A stretch of 64,000 nucleotides of DNA from Penium margaritaceum (taxonomy: Eukaryota; Streptophyta; Zygnematophyceae; Desmidiales; Peniaceae), in contig SZWC01000807.1 in NCBI GenBank assembly GCA_023375785.1, positions 84,271 through 148,270 of the forward strand, given 5' to 3'. Positions 1 to 8,590 of this stretch are shown in pieces. The position numbers and the translations under genes were made by a program. The notes under the pieces are model-generated. The model was not told the origin of the DNA, did no database searches, and saw only the letters and a list, made by a program, of their open reading frames with translations. Positions within the stretch are counted from its first letter, which is position 1, and each line of letters opens with the position of its first letter.

Positions 1-2
1 AG

Positions 3-1100
3 GAAATACGGCGCACATTGGATCTGGGAGGCTTCACCCAGAGTCTCTGCGACCCTCCCCTCTTCTATCGATGGGAGAGTGGTGTGCCGGTTACCCTGCT
101 TGTCTATGTGGATGACCTGTTGATCTTGTCCCCTTCACCCTCACTCATTGCACAGACCAAAGCATTGCTCACAGCACACTACCATATGACAGATTTGGGT
201 GAAGCACAGAACTTCCTTGGCATGACCATTGTCAGAGACAGATCAGCACGAACACTGACGCTGCATCAAGGTCGATTCATTACACATCTCACCGCACGAT
301 TTCACCACTTAGTGCAGCACCTGTCCCCACAGCAGTCACCCATGAGCCCAGATGTCTACGCGCACCTGCTTGACGCACGGACAACAGACTACGGACCAAT
401 CACGGATCCCACTCTGTACCGACAGATCACAGGCAGCTTGTCATACTTGGCCTCCACTACCCGACCGGACATCTCTTGTGCAGTCAATGTGCTTGCCCAG
501 TTCAGCCAGCAACCATGCAGTACGCATCACAAGGCATTGCTGAAATTGCTGCGTTATGTGTTGGACACGGCTGAGGTTGGACTGGTGTTTGCCCCGACTG
601 TGGACCCGATGCTTGATGGCTTTTGTGACAGTGATTATGCTCGTGATCGTGCAGCCCGCAGTCGTGGTGGATATGTGTTTCGGGTGTGGGGCATAGCTGT
701 GTCGTGGCGTAGTGCAAAGCAGTCGTGCGTGGCACGGAGCATCGCTGAAGCAGAGTACATGGCACTGGGTGAAGCGGCATGTGAAGGGATCTGGCTTGCA
801 CGCTTGTTGGAGGAATTGGGATTGTCTTTGCCGGCTGTACCGCTGCATTGTGATAACTCTGCCGCACGTCGCATTGCTGCAAATGATGGGGTGTTGCATC
901 CACGCACAAAGCACATCAACGCCGAATATCACTTTGTGCGCGAAGCTGTTGATGCTGAAACCATACAAGTCTGTGCCGTAAGTGGGGAGGCACAGTTGGC
1001 TGACTTCCTCACCAAAGCTCTATCCTCCTCATCCCTTCTGCTCCAACTGCATCAAATTGGCTGCAAGCTTGCCACACTCACGGCCAAGGGGGCGTGTTAA
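3..1100 (+). CDS. Copia pol, C-terminal part: reverse transcriptase end and RNase H (5' truncated by window edge)
   Basis: The frame is open at the left edge and ends with TAA at 1098-1100, giving about 365 residues of a Ty1/Copia polyprotein. Seen directly: the RT catalytic motif YVDD (codons 105-116), the DLGEAQNFLGM motif that follows it in Copia RT, and a complete RNase H. RNase H acidic motifs are DSDYA, SIAEAEYMAL and CDNSAA, followed by the RTKHI and ADFLTKAL motifs typical of the Copia C-terminus. The usual S(S/T)TEAEY is SIAEAEY here, but the Asp and Glu positions are kept. RT copies element RNA into DNA and RNase H removes the RNA strand, inside virus-like particles. No frameshift or stop is visible in this part. 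It is a different family from the element at 5862-11564. Its 5' half lies outside the window, so intactness cannot be judged. Confidence 0.93.
   Translation, partial: EIRRTLDLGGFTQSLCDPPLFYRWESGVPVTLLVYVDDLLILSPSPSLIAQTKALLTAHYHMTDLGEAQNFLGMTIVRDRSARTLTLHQGRFITHLTARFHHLVQHLSPQQSPMSPDVYAHLLDARTTDYGPITDPTLYRQITGSLSYLASTTRPDISCAVNVLAQFSQQPCSTHHKALLKLLRYVLDTAEVGLVFAPTVDPMLDGFCDSDYARDRAARSRGGYVFRVWGIAVSWRSAKQSCVARSIAEAEYMALGEAACEGIWLARLLEELGLSLPAVPLHCDNSAARRIAANDGVLHPRTKHINAEYHFVREAVDAETIQVCAVSGEAQLADFLTKALSSSSLLLQLHQIGCKLATLTAKGAC
1084..1093 (+). promoter_or_regulatory. Polypurine tract of the left Copia element
   Basis: The purine-rich CCAAGGGGGCG stretch sits directly before TGTTAA. This is the usual Copia arrangement: plus-strand DNA synthesis primes at a purine tract next to the 3' LTR. 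The pol stop codon overlaps the first bases of the LTR. Confidence 0.6.
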
Positions 1101-1333
1101 TTCTCTTGTATATACTTTCTCTTGTGGTCGTGAGTGCGCAGGGCACGCTGGTCCACGAAGTGGGGGCGACACATCGTGAGCAGACGACATCCTGGCGGAT
1201 CAGCTTGTTGCCCTGGGATTCGTGCTCTTGTGTGCTCGCCTCCACCCTGGCAGTGTAGCCTATAGTCCCTCTGCCTTGGATATTCACATGCAGGAATTTA
1301 GCTTCGCAGCAATGCCGTTGTATGCTTGTGACA
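1094..1333 (+). mobile_element. 3' LTR of the left Copia element (start supported, end not resolved)
   Basis: The LTR should begin at TGTTAA directly after the purine tract. A TATATA sequence at 1109-1114 is the only core-promoter-like motif seen. The 5' LTR is outside the window, so the right boundary cannot be fixed by comparison. The end given here is the first plausible ...GTGACA terminus. An end as late as about 1670, where satellite A begins, is also possible and would place the hairpin cluster inside the LTR. No target-site duplication can be checked. Confidence 0.4.
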
Positions 1334-1410
1334 CCTAGATTATTCCACACTCTTGAAACTGGTTAGGAAAATTGTAGGTTTGCTTTGTAGGATGTTTGTT
1401 CACATGCCCA
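1334..1410. other. Unassigned spacer
   Basis: Non-repetitive sequence between the presumed LTR and the hairpin cluster. No open frame, RNA gene or motif was recognised. Confidence 0.4.
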
Positions 1411-1560
1411 GGGGTTATCCGAGTTCGGAAACCCCACGTTCGAGGGGCGTGCGAGGACTTTGTCCTCGCACCTTGCAGTTCGCCGGCGAGCTTCGCTCGC
1501 CGGCCGATGGGTGAGGATCGACTAGCGATCCTCACCCGTAAGAGAGTAGTCCTCTCTTAC
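1411..1560. repeat. Cluster of five adjacent hairpins (palindromes)
   Basis: Five stem-loops follow one another in 150 bp. 1411-1435: GGGGTT and TCCGA pair with TCGGA and AACCCC around a GT loop, with one bulged A. 1450-1470: 9-bp perfect stem, TTT loop. 1482-1504: 10-bp perfect GC-rich stem, TTC loop. 1509-1537: 12-bp perfect stem, ACTAG loop. 1538-1560: 9-bp perfect stem, TAGTC loop. TCCGAG at 1418-1423 can alternatively pair with CTCGGA at 1560-1565 and close the whole cluster. I do not recognise the family. Possibilities are a foldback-type element, part of an LTR, or an organelle-derived palindrome cluster. No tRNA, rRNA or hammerhead core was seen. Confidence 0.8.
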
Positions 1561-1669
1561 TCGGACACTTGTACTTTTTTCATGGCTCCGAAACTAGTTT
1601 TGACCCCAACTCCCTCCACAGTTCACCATTTTCCATGAAACAAAGTGCAATCTGGTCGTAGGAGTTCTC
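1561..1669. other. Unassigned spacer before satellite A
   Basis: About 110 bp of single-copy-looking sequence ending in CTCTCA, where 11-bp repeats start. Nothing else was recognised. Confidence 0.4.
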
Positions 1670-4600
1670 TCAGTTGCGCCCTAGTTGTGCCCTAGTTGCG
1701 CCCTACTTGCACCCTACTTGCACCCTAGTTACACCCTAGTTGCGCCCTAGTTGTGCCCTAGTTGCGCACTAGTTGCACCCTACATGCGCCCTAGTTGCGC
1801 CTTACTTGTGCCCTACTTACGTCCTAGTCGTGCCCTAGTTGCACCCTACATGCATCTTAATGCGTGTCCCAGTTGCGTCCTAGTTGTATCCTACTTGTGG
1901 CCTACTTGCACCCTACTTGCATCCTACTTCCGCACTAGTTGTGCCCTACTTGCGCCATAGTTGCATTCTAGTTACGCCCTTGTTGCGCCCTAGTTGCGCC
2001 TCAGTTGGGCACTAGGTACACCCCTAGTTGTGCCCTAGTTGCGTCCTAGTTGCGTCCTACTTACGCCCTACTTGCGCCCTTGTTGTGCCCTAGTTGTGCC
2101 CTAGTTACGCCATAATTACTCCCTAGTTGCACCCTAGTTACGGCCTAGTTGCGCCTCATTTGGGCACCAGCTACGTCCTAGTTGTACCCTAGTTGCACCC
2201 TAGTTGCGCCTTAGTTGCACCGTACTTGTACCCTACGTGTGCCATAGATGCGCCCTAGTTGTGTCTTAGTTGCGTCCTAGTTGCACCTTAGCTGGGCACT
2301 AGATACACCCTAGTTGCACCCTAGTTGCGTTCTAGTTGTGCCCTAGTTATGCCCTAGTTGCGTCCTAGTTGTGCCCTACTTGCGTCCTACTTGCGCCCTA
2401 ATTTCGCCCCAGTTGCGCCTAGTTGTGCCATACTTGCGCCCTACCAGCGTCATACTTACGCCCTTGTTTTACCCTAGTTGTGCCCTATTTGCGTCCTACT
2501 TGCGCCCTACTTGCACCCTACTTGCATCCTAGGTGCACCCTAGTTGCGTCCTACTTGCACCCTACTTGCGCCCTACTTGCGTCCTAGTTACACCCTATTT
2601 GTGCCCTAGCTGTGCCCTAGTTGTGCCGTACTTGCGCCCTAGTTACACCCTACTTGCGTCCTAGTTGCACCCTATTTGCGCCCTACTTGCACCCTACTTG
2701 CGCCCTACTTGCACCCTACTTGCGTCCTAGTTGTTCCCTACTTGTGCCCTAGTTGCACCTTACTTGCACCCTAGTTGTGCCATTGTTGTGCCTCGGCTGG
2801 GCATTAGCTATGTCCTAGTTTCATCCTAGTTGCGCCCTAGTTGCGCCCTAGTTATGTCCTACTTGCGCCCTACTTGCGCCCTAGTTGCGTCATACTTGCG
2901 CCCTAGTTGCGCCGTACTTGCGCCCTAGTTATGCCATAGTTGCACCTTAGTTGGGCACTAGCTACGCCCTAGTTGTACCCTAGTTGCGCCCTAGTTGTAC
3001 CCTAGTTGCGTCCTACTTACGCCCTACTTGCACCCTGCTTGCGCCCTAGTTGCGCCCTACGTGTGACCTACTTGTGCCCTACTTGCACCCTAGTTGCACC
3101 CTAGTTGTGCCCTAGTTGCACCCTAGTTGCGCCCTACGTATGCCCTAGTTGCGCCGTACTTGCGCCCTAGATGCGCCCTAGGTCCTCCTCAGTTGGGCAC
3201 TAGCTACGCCCTAGTTGCACCCTTGTTGCGCCCTCGTTGCGTCCTAGTTGCGTCCTACTCACGCCCTGCTTGCGCCCTACTTGTGTCCAACTTGCGTCCT
3301 AGTTGTGCCGTATTTGCGCCTTTTTTTGCCCTAGTTGTGCCCTAGTTGCGCCCTAGTTGCGCCTCTGTTGGGCACTAGCTATGCCCAAGTTGCGCCCTAG
3401 ATACGCCCTAGTTGCGCCCTAGTTGTGCTCTAGTTGCGCCCTAGTTGCACCCTATTTGCGCCCTAGTTGCGCCCTAGTTTTGCCCTAGTTACGCCCTAGT
3501 TGCAACATCGTTGTACCCTAGTTGTGCCCTACCCTCACTCTAGTTGTACCCTGGTTGCACCCTACTTACGCCCTACTTGCGTCCGACTTGCACCCTAGTT
3601 GCGCCCTAGTAACGTCCTACTTCGGCGCTGCTTGCACCCAACACTCACCCTACTTGCGCCCTAGTTACGCCGTAGTAGCTTCCTAGTTGCGCCCTACTTG
3701 TGCCCTACTTGCACCCTACTTGCGCCCTAGTTACACCCTAGTTGTGCCCTAGTTGCGCCCTACGTGCGCCATACTTGCGCCCTAGTTGCACCCTACTTTC
3801 TTCCTACTTGCGTCCTAGTTGCGCCCTTCTTACGTCCTGCTTGCGCCACACTTGTGCCCTAATTGTGCTTTGTTTGTGCCCTAGTTATGCCCTACTTGCG
3901 CACTACTTGCGCCCTGCTTGCGCACTGTGTACTTCCTAGTTGCGCCCTACTTCCGCCCTCGCTATGCCCTAGTTGCGTCCTAGTTACGCCCTAGATGCAC
4001 CTCTGTTGGACACTAGCCATGCCCTAGTTGCACCCTAGTTATGCCCTAGTTGCGTCCAAGTTGTACCCTACTTGTGTCCTACGTGCGTCCTACTTGCGTA
4101 CTAGTTTTGTCCTAGTTACGTCCTAGTTGCACGCTGGTTGCGCCCTAGTTGCGCCCTAGTTGCACCTCGGTTGGGCACTAGCTATGCCCTAGTTGCGCCC
4201 TAATTGCACCCTAGTTGCGTCCTGCTTGCACCCTTCTTGCGCCCTACTTGAACCTAGTTGCGCCCTGGCTGCACCCTGGTTGCACCCTAGTTGCGCTTTA
4301 GTTGGCACTAGCCACGTCATAGTTGCACCCTTGTTGCGCCCTAGTTGCGCCCTAGTTGTGCCCTAGTTGTGTCCTAGTTGCGCCCTACTTGTACCCTACT
4401 TGCACCCTAGTTGCGCCCTAGTTGCACCATAGTTGCGCCATACTTACGCCCTACTTGCGCTCTAGTTGCGCCCTAGTTGCGCCCTAGTTGTACCCTCATT
4501 GCACCCTACTTGTTCCCTATTTGTGCCCTAGTTGCGCCCTAGTTGCACCCTAGTTGCGTCCTAGTTGCGCCCTACTTGCGCCCTACTTGCGCCCTAGTTG

Positions 4601-5861
4601 CACCCTAGTTGCGCCCTAGTTGCGCCCTTTTTACACCCTTGTTGCATCCTAGTTGCATCCCAGTTTTGCACTAGTTGCACCTCCGTTAGGTACTAGCTAT
4701 GCCCTAGCTGCGCCCTAGTTGTGTCCTAGTTGCACCCTTGTTGCATCCTAGTTGTGCCCTACTTGCGCCCTAGTTGCGCCCTAGTTGCACCCTGGTTGTG
4801 CCCTAGTTACGCCCTAGTTGCGTCCTAGTTGCGCCCTAGTTGCGCCTCAGTTGGTCATTAGCTATGCCTAAGTTACACCCTAGTTGCACCCTAGTTGTAC
4901 CCTAGTTGCGCCCTAGTTGCATCATCGATGCGCCCTGCTTGCATCCTACTTGCGCCCTAGTTGCACCCTAGTTGCACCCTAGTTGCACACTACTTGCTCC
5001 CTACTTGCACCCTACTTGCGCCCTAGTTGCGCCCTAATTGTGCCCTAGTTGTGCCCTACTTACGACCTACTTGCACCCTACTTGCGCCCTAGTTGTGCAC
5101 TAGTTGCGTCCTAATTGTGTCCTAGTTTGGCCCTACTTGTGGCCTACTTGCGCTCTAGTTGCATACTAAATGCGGCCTAGTTGTACCCTAGTTGTCCCTA
5201 GTTACGTCCTAGATATGCCCTATTTGCGCCCTACTTGTGCGCTACTTGTGCCCTCATTGCGCCCTAGTTGCGCCCTAGTTGCGTTCTAGTTGTGCCTCAG
5301 TTGGGCATTGGCTATGTCCTAGTTTTGCCCTAGTTGCGACCTAGTTGCGCCCTAGTTGCATCCTACTTGTACCCTACTTCCGCCCTAGTTGCATCCTACT
5401 TGCACCCTAGTTACGCCCGACTTGCGCCCTAGTTGCGTTCTAGTTGCGCCTTAGTTGAACACCAGCTACGCCTGAATTGCACCCTAGTTGTACCTTAGAT
5501 ACGCCCTAGTTGCACCCTACTTCCGCCCTACTTGCGTCCTAGTTACGCCCTAGTTACACCCTTGTTGCGCCCTAGTTGCCTCCTATTTGTGCCCTACTTG
5601 TGCCCTACTTGCGTCCTAGGTGCCTCCTAGTTGCGCCCTAGTTGCACCCTACTTGTACCCTACTTGTGCCATAGTTGTGTCCTAGTTGAACCCTAGTTGC
5701 GCCGTACTTGTGCCCTACTTGTGACCTAGTTGCATCCTAGTTGCGCCCTAGTTCCGCCCTAATTGCGCCCTAGTTGCGCCCTAGTTATGTCCTACTTGTG
5801 CCCTACTTATGCCCTACTTGCGTCCTAGTTGCACCCTACTTGCGACCTACTTGCATCCTAC
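1670..5861 (+). repeat. Satellite A, copy 1, left part: diverged 11-bp tandem repeat
   Basis: The sequence is an uninterrupted tandem array of an 11-bp monomer, consensus TTGCGCCCTAG. The last base alternates G/C (CTAG or CTAC), and CG alternates with TG or CA, as expected after deamination of methylated CpG. A marker variant, CAGTTGGGCACTAGCTAC, recurs irregularly (for example near 2010, 2945, 3188, 4167, 4850 and 5297), showing a loose higher-order structure. The array matches 49880-54266 in order and orientation. Open frames of 60-75 codons inside it are fragments of repeat translation. Three monomers make 33 bp, and CTAG supplies a TAG in each frame, so long frames cannot persist. No gene is seen. 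Confidence 0.95.
5857..5861. repeat. Left target-site duplication of the Copia element (CCTAC)
   Basis: CCTAC precedes the 5' LTR and TCTAC (11565-11569) follows the 3' LTR, so 4 of 5 bases match. The second copy of the array near 54262-54272 reads CCTACTTGCGCC without an insertion. That supports CCTAC as the original target, with one later substitution in the right copy. Confidence 0.8.
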
Positions 5862-5930
5862 TGTTGGAATGATGCTCCTCACCATGGCAGGAGTGACTCC
5901 AAATAGGAACACCAAAAAGACAAGCCTTAG

Positions 5931-5985
5931 TAGCTTAGTGGTTAATGGTGTCCACCTCTAGAGGGAGGGGCCCGGGTTCAAGTCC
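5931..5985 (+). promoter_or_regulatory. tRNA-like Pol III A box and B box inside the LTR
   Basis: TAGCTTAGTGG (5931-5941) fits the A-box consensus TRGYNNARNGG. GGTTCAAGTCC (5975-5985) differs from the B-box consensus GGTTCGANTCC at one position. The 33 bases between them lie within the tRNA range. An imperfect anticodon-like stem (CCACC with GGAGG) lies between. The D stem and most of the T stem do not pair well, so this is tRNA-derived or SINE-like rather than a working tRNA gene. The same boxes are intact in the 3' LTR at 10934-10944 and 10978-10988. Confidence 0.6.
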
Positions 5986-6071
5986 CACAAGATGAAATTT
6001 TGCCCTGCCTCAAGGGAGGTGGAAAACAGATGCTAGGAAGCTAGCTCAACCTCTAGAGTTCCTCTTTAAGT

Positions 6072-6339
6072 TTCTAGAATGCCAGGTGAGGGTTCAGGAA
6101 GGTGGCACACCTTCTAGAAGGGGTGACTTGTCTTACAAGACATCTAGAGGTGTTTTGGTCTTTTGGACACCTTCCCTCCTACTAGAAGCAAGCTGATGAA
6201 TCTAGGAAGGGGCAGAAGCTTCTAGAGGAGGGAAGGGATGCCTTCCTAGGTGGAAAAAGGACAGCCTACCAAGGAGCACACTAGAAGCCATAGAATCTAC
6301 TAGGAAGCTCCAAATCTGGCATGCTTTGGTCTTCTGGAA
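6072..6339 (+). promoter_or_regulatory. Cluster of heat-shock-element-like sites upstream of the LTR TATA box
   Basis: Heat-shock factors bind inverted GAA units (nGAAnnTTCn or nTTCnnGAAn). Visible sites are TTCTAGAA at 6072-6079, TTCTAGAA at 6112-6119, a three-unit GAAGCTTCTAGAG at 6215-6227 (last unit GAG instead of GAA), and TTCTGGAA at 6332-6339, 17 bases before the TATA box. In the 3' LTR the first two remain, while the last two have lost key bases. Heat-shock control is inferred by analogy with ONSEN-type Copia LTRs. Confidence 0.45.
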
Positions 6340-6355
6340 AGCTTAGATTAGTGGC

Positions 6356-6362
6356 TATAAAA
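6356..6362 (+). promoter_or_regulatory. LTR TATA box (TATAAAA)
   Basis: TATAAAA lies about 200 bp before the LTR end and is the likely Pol II core promoter of the genomic RNA. The 3' LTR equivalent (11359-11365) reads TGTAAAA, so that copy is weakened. Confidence 0.65.
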
Positions 6363-6563
6363 TGCCACTGCTTGTGGGCCTTGATCAAGTGTGCATTCCC
6401 AATCAATTCAGGCCAAAACTGCTGCCTCAATCTCTGACCAGTTTTTTGCCATCCTTGGAACCAGTTGCCTCCACAGTTTCAGTCTCTCCAAAAACAGTTG
6501 GTGGTGTGAACCAGCTACTGCTAGGGACCCTCCAGGGTGCACACTCACCCTCAGGCCAACAAA

Positions 6564-6578
6564 GGGTTATGGATCCAC
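6564..6578 (+). promoter_or_regulatory. Primer-binding site, probably internal initiator-tRNA-Met (half-tRNA) type
   Basis: Two bases after the LTR the sequence reads GGGTTATGGATCCAC. This matches the complement of the anticodon arm of eukaryotic initiator tRNA-Met (GGGTTATGGGCCCAC) at 13 of 15 positions, but does not match the complement of the tRNA 3' end (TGGTATCAGAG). Copia of Drosophila and Ty5 of yeast are known to use such a half-tRNA primer. The assignment comes from remembered tRNA sequence and needs checking against the host tRNA. Confidence 0.55.
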
Positions 6579-6629
6579 GCCTCTAAGGGGTTCAAAGCCA
6601 GCTTGATTTCATGCTTCCAGCAGCAAGAC

Positions 6630-7403
6630 ATGGCAACCAGCGAGCAAGAGAGCAGCCGAGCTTTCCTTAAGTTTGATGGGACAGGCTTTGCCTTGTGGAG
6701 GTGGCAGTTTGAGGTCTTCCTCGATGACAAGGGAGTGCTTGAGCTCGAAAAAGGTGATGAGACTGCTCCGCCGGAGACTGCAACGGCTGAGATGAAGGAG
6801 GCATACAAGAAGCGCAACAAAAAGGCATTGGCGCTCCTTGTGTCCGCGTTATGCCCACCACAACTTGGGCACATCCAAGGATGCACCCTGGCCGTAGACG
6901 CATGGTCAAAACTCTACTCCATCTACCAGTCAAGCAACCTTGCCAATCATGTCTTCATCTTCAAACGGCTCGTCACCCTCTGTTCCAACGAAGGCGACAA
7001 CATCATGGAAATCATGCAGCAGATTGAGTCGCTCGCAGCGGAGTGCGTGGCCACGGGTGGGGCGGTCGAATCTCAGTTGCAAGCTATGATCCTCCCTCTG
7101 GCCTTGCCAGACAGTTGGAGTCCCATGAACACAGTCCTTGGTGGCTGGCCTTCCAACGAGCTGAAGTACCCCAAGGTTGCTGAGTACGTACGCAATGAGT
7201 GGATGCGACGTGGCGGTCAAGAGAGTGCAGTGGCATCAAGTTCAGCTTACACGGTTCATCCTCAAAGTGGAGGCCGAGGCGACAAGTGGAAGGGTGCCAA
7301 ACAGGGCACCAAGAAGGGTGACAAGAAGGGGGAGTGCTTCAACTGTGGCAAGGAGGGCCACTACGCGCACAACTGTCCCAAGAAGAAAACAGATCGGTCG
7401 TAG
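6630..7403 (+). CDS. Copia Gag (capsid and nucleocapsid)
   Basis: The ATG at 6630 is the first in frame downstream of the primer-binding site and gives MATSEQ. The protein is 257 residues and ends at TAG 7401-7403. It has the UBN2 / Retrotran_gag_2 layout: an N-terminal KFDGTGFALWRWQFEVFL motif, then a helical capsid region. The basic, Gly/Lys-rich C-terminus carries a CCHC zinc knuckle, C-X2-C-X4-H-X4-C, at codons 7335-7376. Gag forms the cytoplasmic virus-like particle and the knuckle binds element RNA. In Copia elements gag and pol normally form one ORF. Here the TAG falls just after the knuckle and the same frame continues into protease without a shift, so it is a nonsense mutation or, less likely, a read-through stop. 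Otherwise Gag looks undamaged. Confidence 0.9.
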   Translation: MATSEQESSRAFLKFDGTGFALWRWQFEVFLDDKGVLELEKGDETAPPETATAEMKEAYKKRNKKALALLVSALCPPQLGHIQGCTLAVDAWSKLYSIYQSSNLANHVFIFKRLVTLCSNEGDNIMEIMQQIESLAAECVATGGAVESQLQAMILPLALPDSWSPMNTVLGGWPSNELKYPKVAEYVRNEWMRRGGQESAVASSSAYTVHPQSGGRGDKWKGAKQGTKKGDKKGECFNCGKEGHYAHNCPKKKTDRS

Positions 7404-7669
7404 CGGGGCGGGAAGAAAGATGAGCACGCCCTTATGGCGTACAACTCCACCAACTTGAAGGATCCGGGAGTTGCCGTCATCGACTCCGGATCAGGCCGCC
7501 ACACGCAATGCAACAGGGCGGCATTTGTCACCTACGGCGCCTCGGAGAGACGCATGACGGTGGCCAATGGAAAAACAGAGGTGGCCGCCGGTGAGGGTAA
7601 CGTCCGCATTGAGTCAATTGTGGATGGAAAACCTGTCACGAGCACAATCTACGATGTGCTGCATATGCC
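7404..7669 (+). pseudogene. Copia protease segment of pol (cut off by an assembly gap)
   Basis: This segment is in frame with gag after the TAG. An ATG occurs at 7434, but a separate start is not expected in this family. The aspartic-protease active site is visible as VIDSGSGRHT, with the catalytic Asp codon at 7482-7484, followed by VANGKTEVAAGEGNV and YDVLHMP, which match the Copia protease core. The enzyme cleaves the Gag-Pol polyprotein. The end of protease and the first half of the integrase zinc-binding region would lie in the gap that follows. The segment is broken from gag by a stop, so it is annotated as a pseudogene piece. Confidence 0.85.
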
Positions 7670-7741
7670 NNNNNNNNNNNNNNNNNNNNNNNNNNNNNNN
7701 NNNNNNNNNNNNNNNNNNNNNNNNNNNNNNNNNNNNNNNNN
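7670..7741. other. Assembly gap (72 N) within Copia pol
   Basis: The gap interrupts pol between protease and the integrase zinc-binding region. Copia elements normally have a longer stretch here, including the LLSVGQL-type and H-X-RLGH motifs. The 24 codons implied are probably too few, so the gap length looks like an estimate. Confidence 0.95.
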
Positions 7742-8590
7742 GTGAAGGAGATGGCTAAGAGGGAAGTGGTGCGGGGTCTCCAAATCAGCGGCCTTGATGG
7801 AACCAAGGAGACCGTGTGTGAGCCATGCATCATTGGCAAATCAACTCGGCAGCCGTTTCTCGCCAAGGGGACGCGTGCATCGGCAAAACTGGCTGTGGTA
7901 CACACAGCTGTTTGTGGACTTCTTGAGAGCTCCATCGACGAAGCTCGCTACTTCCTCACCTTCATCGATGACCACAGCCGGAAACTCTACCTCTACCCAA
8001 TGAAGCGGAAGAGTGAGGTCTTTTCGTGCATGCAGAAGTTTGTTGCAGATGTGGAGCGGCAAACAGAGTTGAAGGTGAAGGCGTTCCGGAGTGACAACAG
8101 CGGTGAACATGTGGGATGCCTTGGGTGGATGAAGAGCAAGGGGATTGAGTGGAAGAAAACAACTCCATACTCCCCACAACAGAATGGCATTGCAGAGAGA
8201 GCGAATTGCACAATCCTTAACATGGTGCGATCCATGTTGAGCGACGCCGGTCTTACACAACGGTATTGGGCGGAGGCGGCAAGGACAGCAACGTACATCA
8301 TGAATCTCATGCCGACCAAGCCGCTGAAGGACAAGGAGAGGAAGGCGTGGAGGACGCCACAAGAGGTGTGGAGCGGGAGGAAGCCGGCGGTGGGTCACCT
8401 CCGCACGTTTGGTTGTGTTGCACATGCAATGGCGCAGGCACGTGAGGGACGGAGCAAGCTGGACCCGCGTACTCGCCGGTGTATTTTCCTTGGATATGAG
8501 AGCGGAACCAAGGCGTACCGGCTCTTTGACCCAAGGAGGCAGCAGATTGTGCGGAGTCGCGACGTCACGTTCGACGAGAAAAGCCGTTGA
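7742..8590 (+). pseudogene. Copia integrase segment, first catalytic Asp replaced, ends at a premature TGA
   Basis: The segment starts at the gap edge in frame with gag-protease. The zinc-binding half CEPCIIGKSTRQPF is present (its His pair is in the gap). The catalytic core shows FIDDHSRKLY, then RSDNSGEH with the second catalytic Asp (8093-8095), and PQQNGIAER with the catalytic Glu (8195-8197), spaced 33 residues apart instead of the usual 35. The first catalytic Asp should lie in an HTDVCGPM-type motif. Here it reads HTAVCGLLE, with GCT at 7907-7909, so DNA strand transfer should be lost. The C-terminal region keeps RTFGCVAH and RCIFLGYESGTKAYRLFDP, typical of plant Copia. TGA at 8588-8590 interrupts the polyprotein. 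Confidence 0.9.

Larger units (their letters stand above)
5862..6561 (+). mobile_element. 5' LTR of the Copia element
   Basis: This 700-bp LTR has TGTTGG/CCAACA ends. It contains a tRNA-like A-box/B-box pair near its 5' end, many CTAGA-centred short palindromes, a group of heat-shock-element-like sites, and a TATA box at 6356-6362. The region after the TATA box up to 6561 would hold the R and U5 parts. Confidence 0.95.

Noticed and set aside
1436-1449. GTTCGAG near the hairpin cluster considered as a B box
   Set aside because: Only part of the consensus matches and no A box lies upstream at a tRNA distance.
5920-6000. tRNA-like segment considered as a real tRNA gene
   Set aside because: The A and B boxes fit, but the D stem and acceptor stem do not pair and the T stem has only three good pairs. 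It lies inside both LTRs, so it is kept as a promoter-like element only.
7434-7436. ATG as the start of a separate pol gene
   Set aside because: Copia elements normally express pol in frame with gag. The frame is continuous through the TAG and the ATG falls within the protease N-terminal linker.
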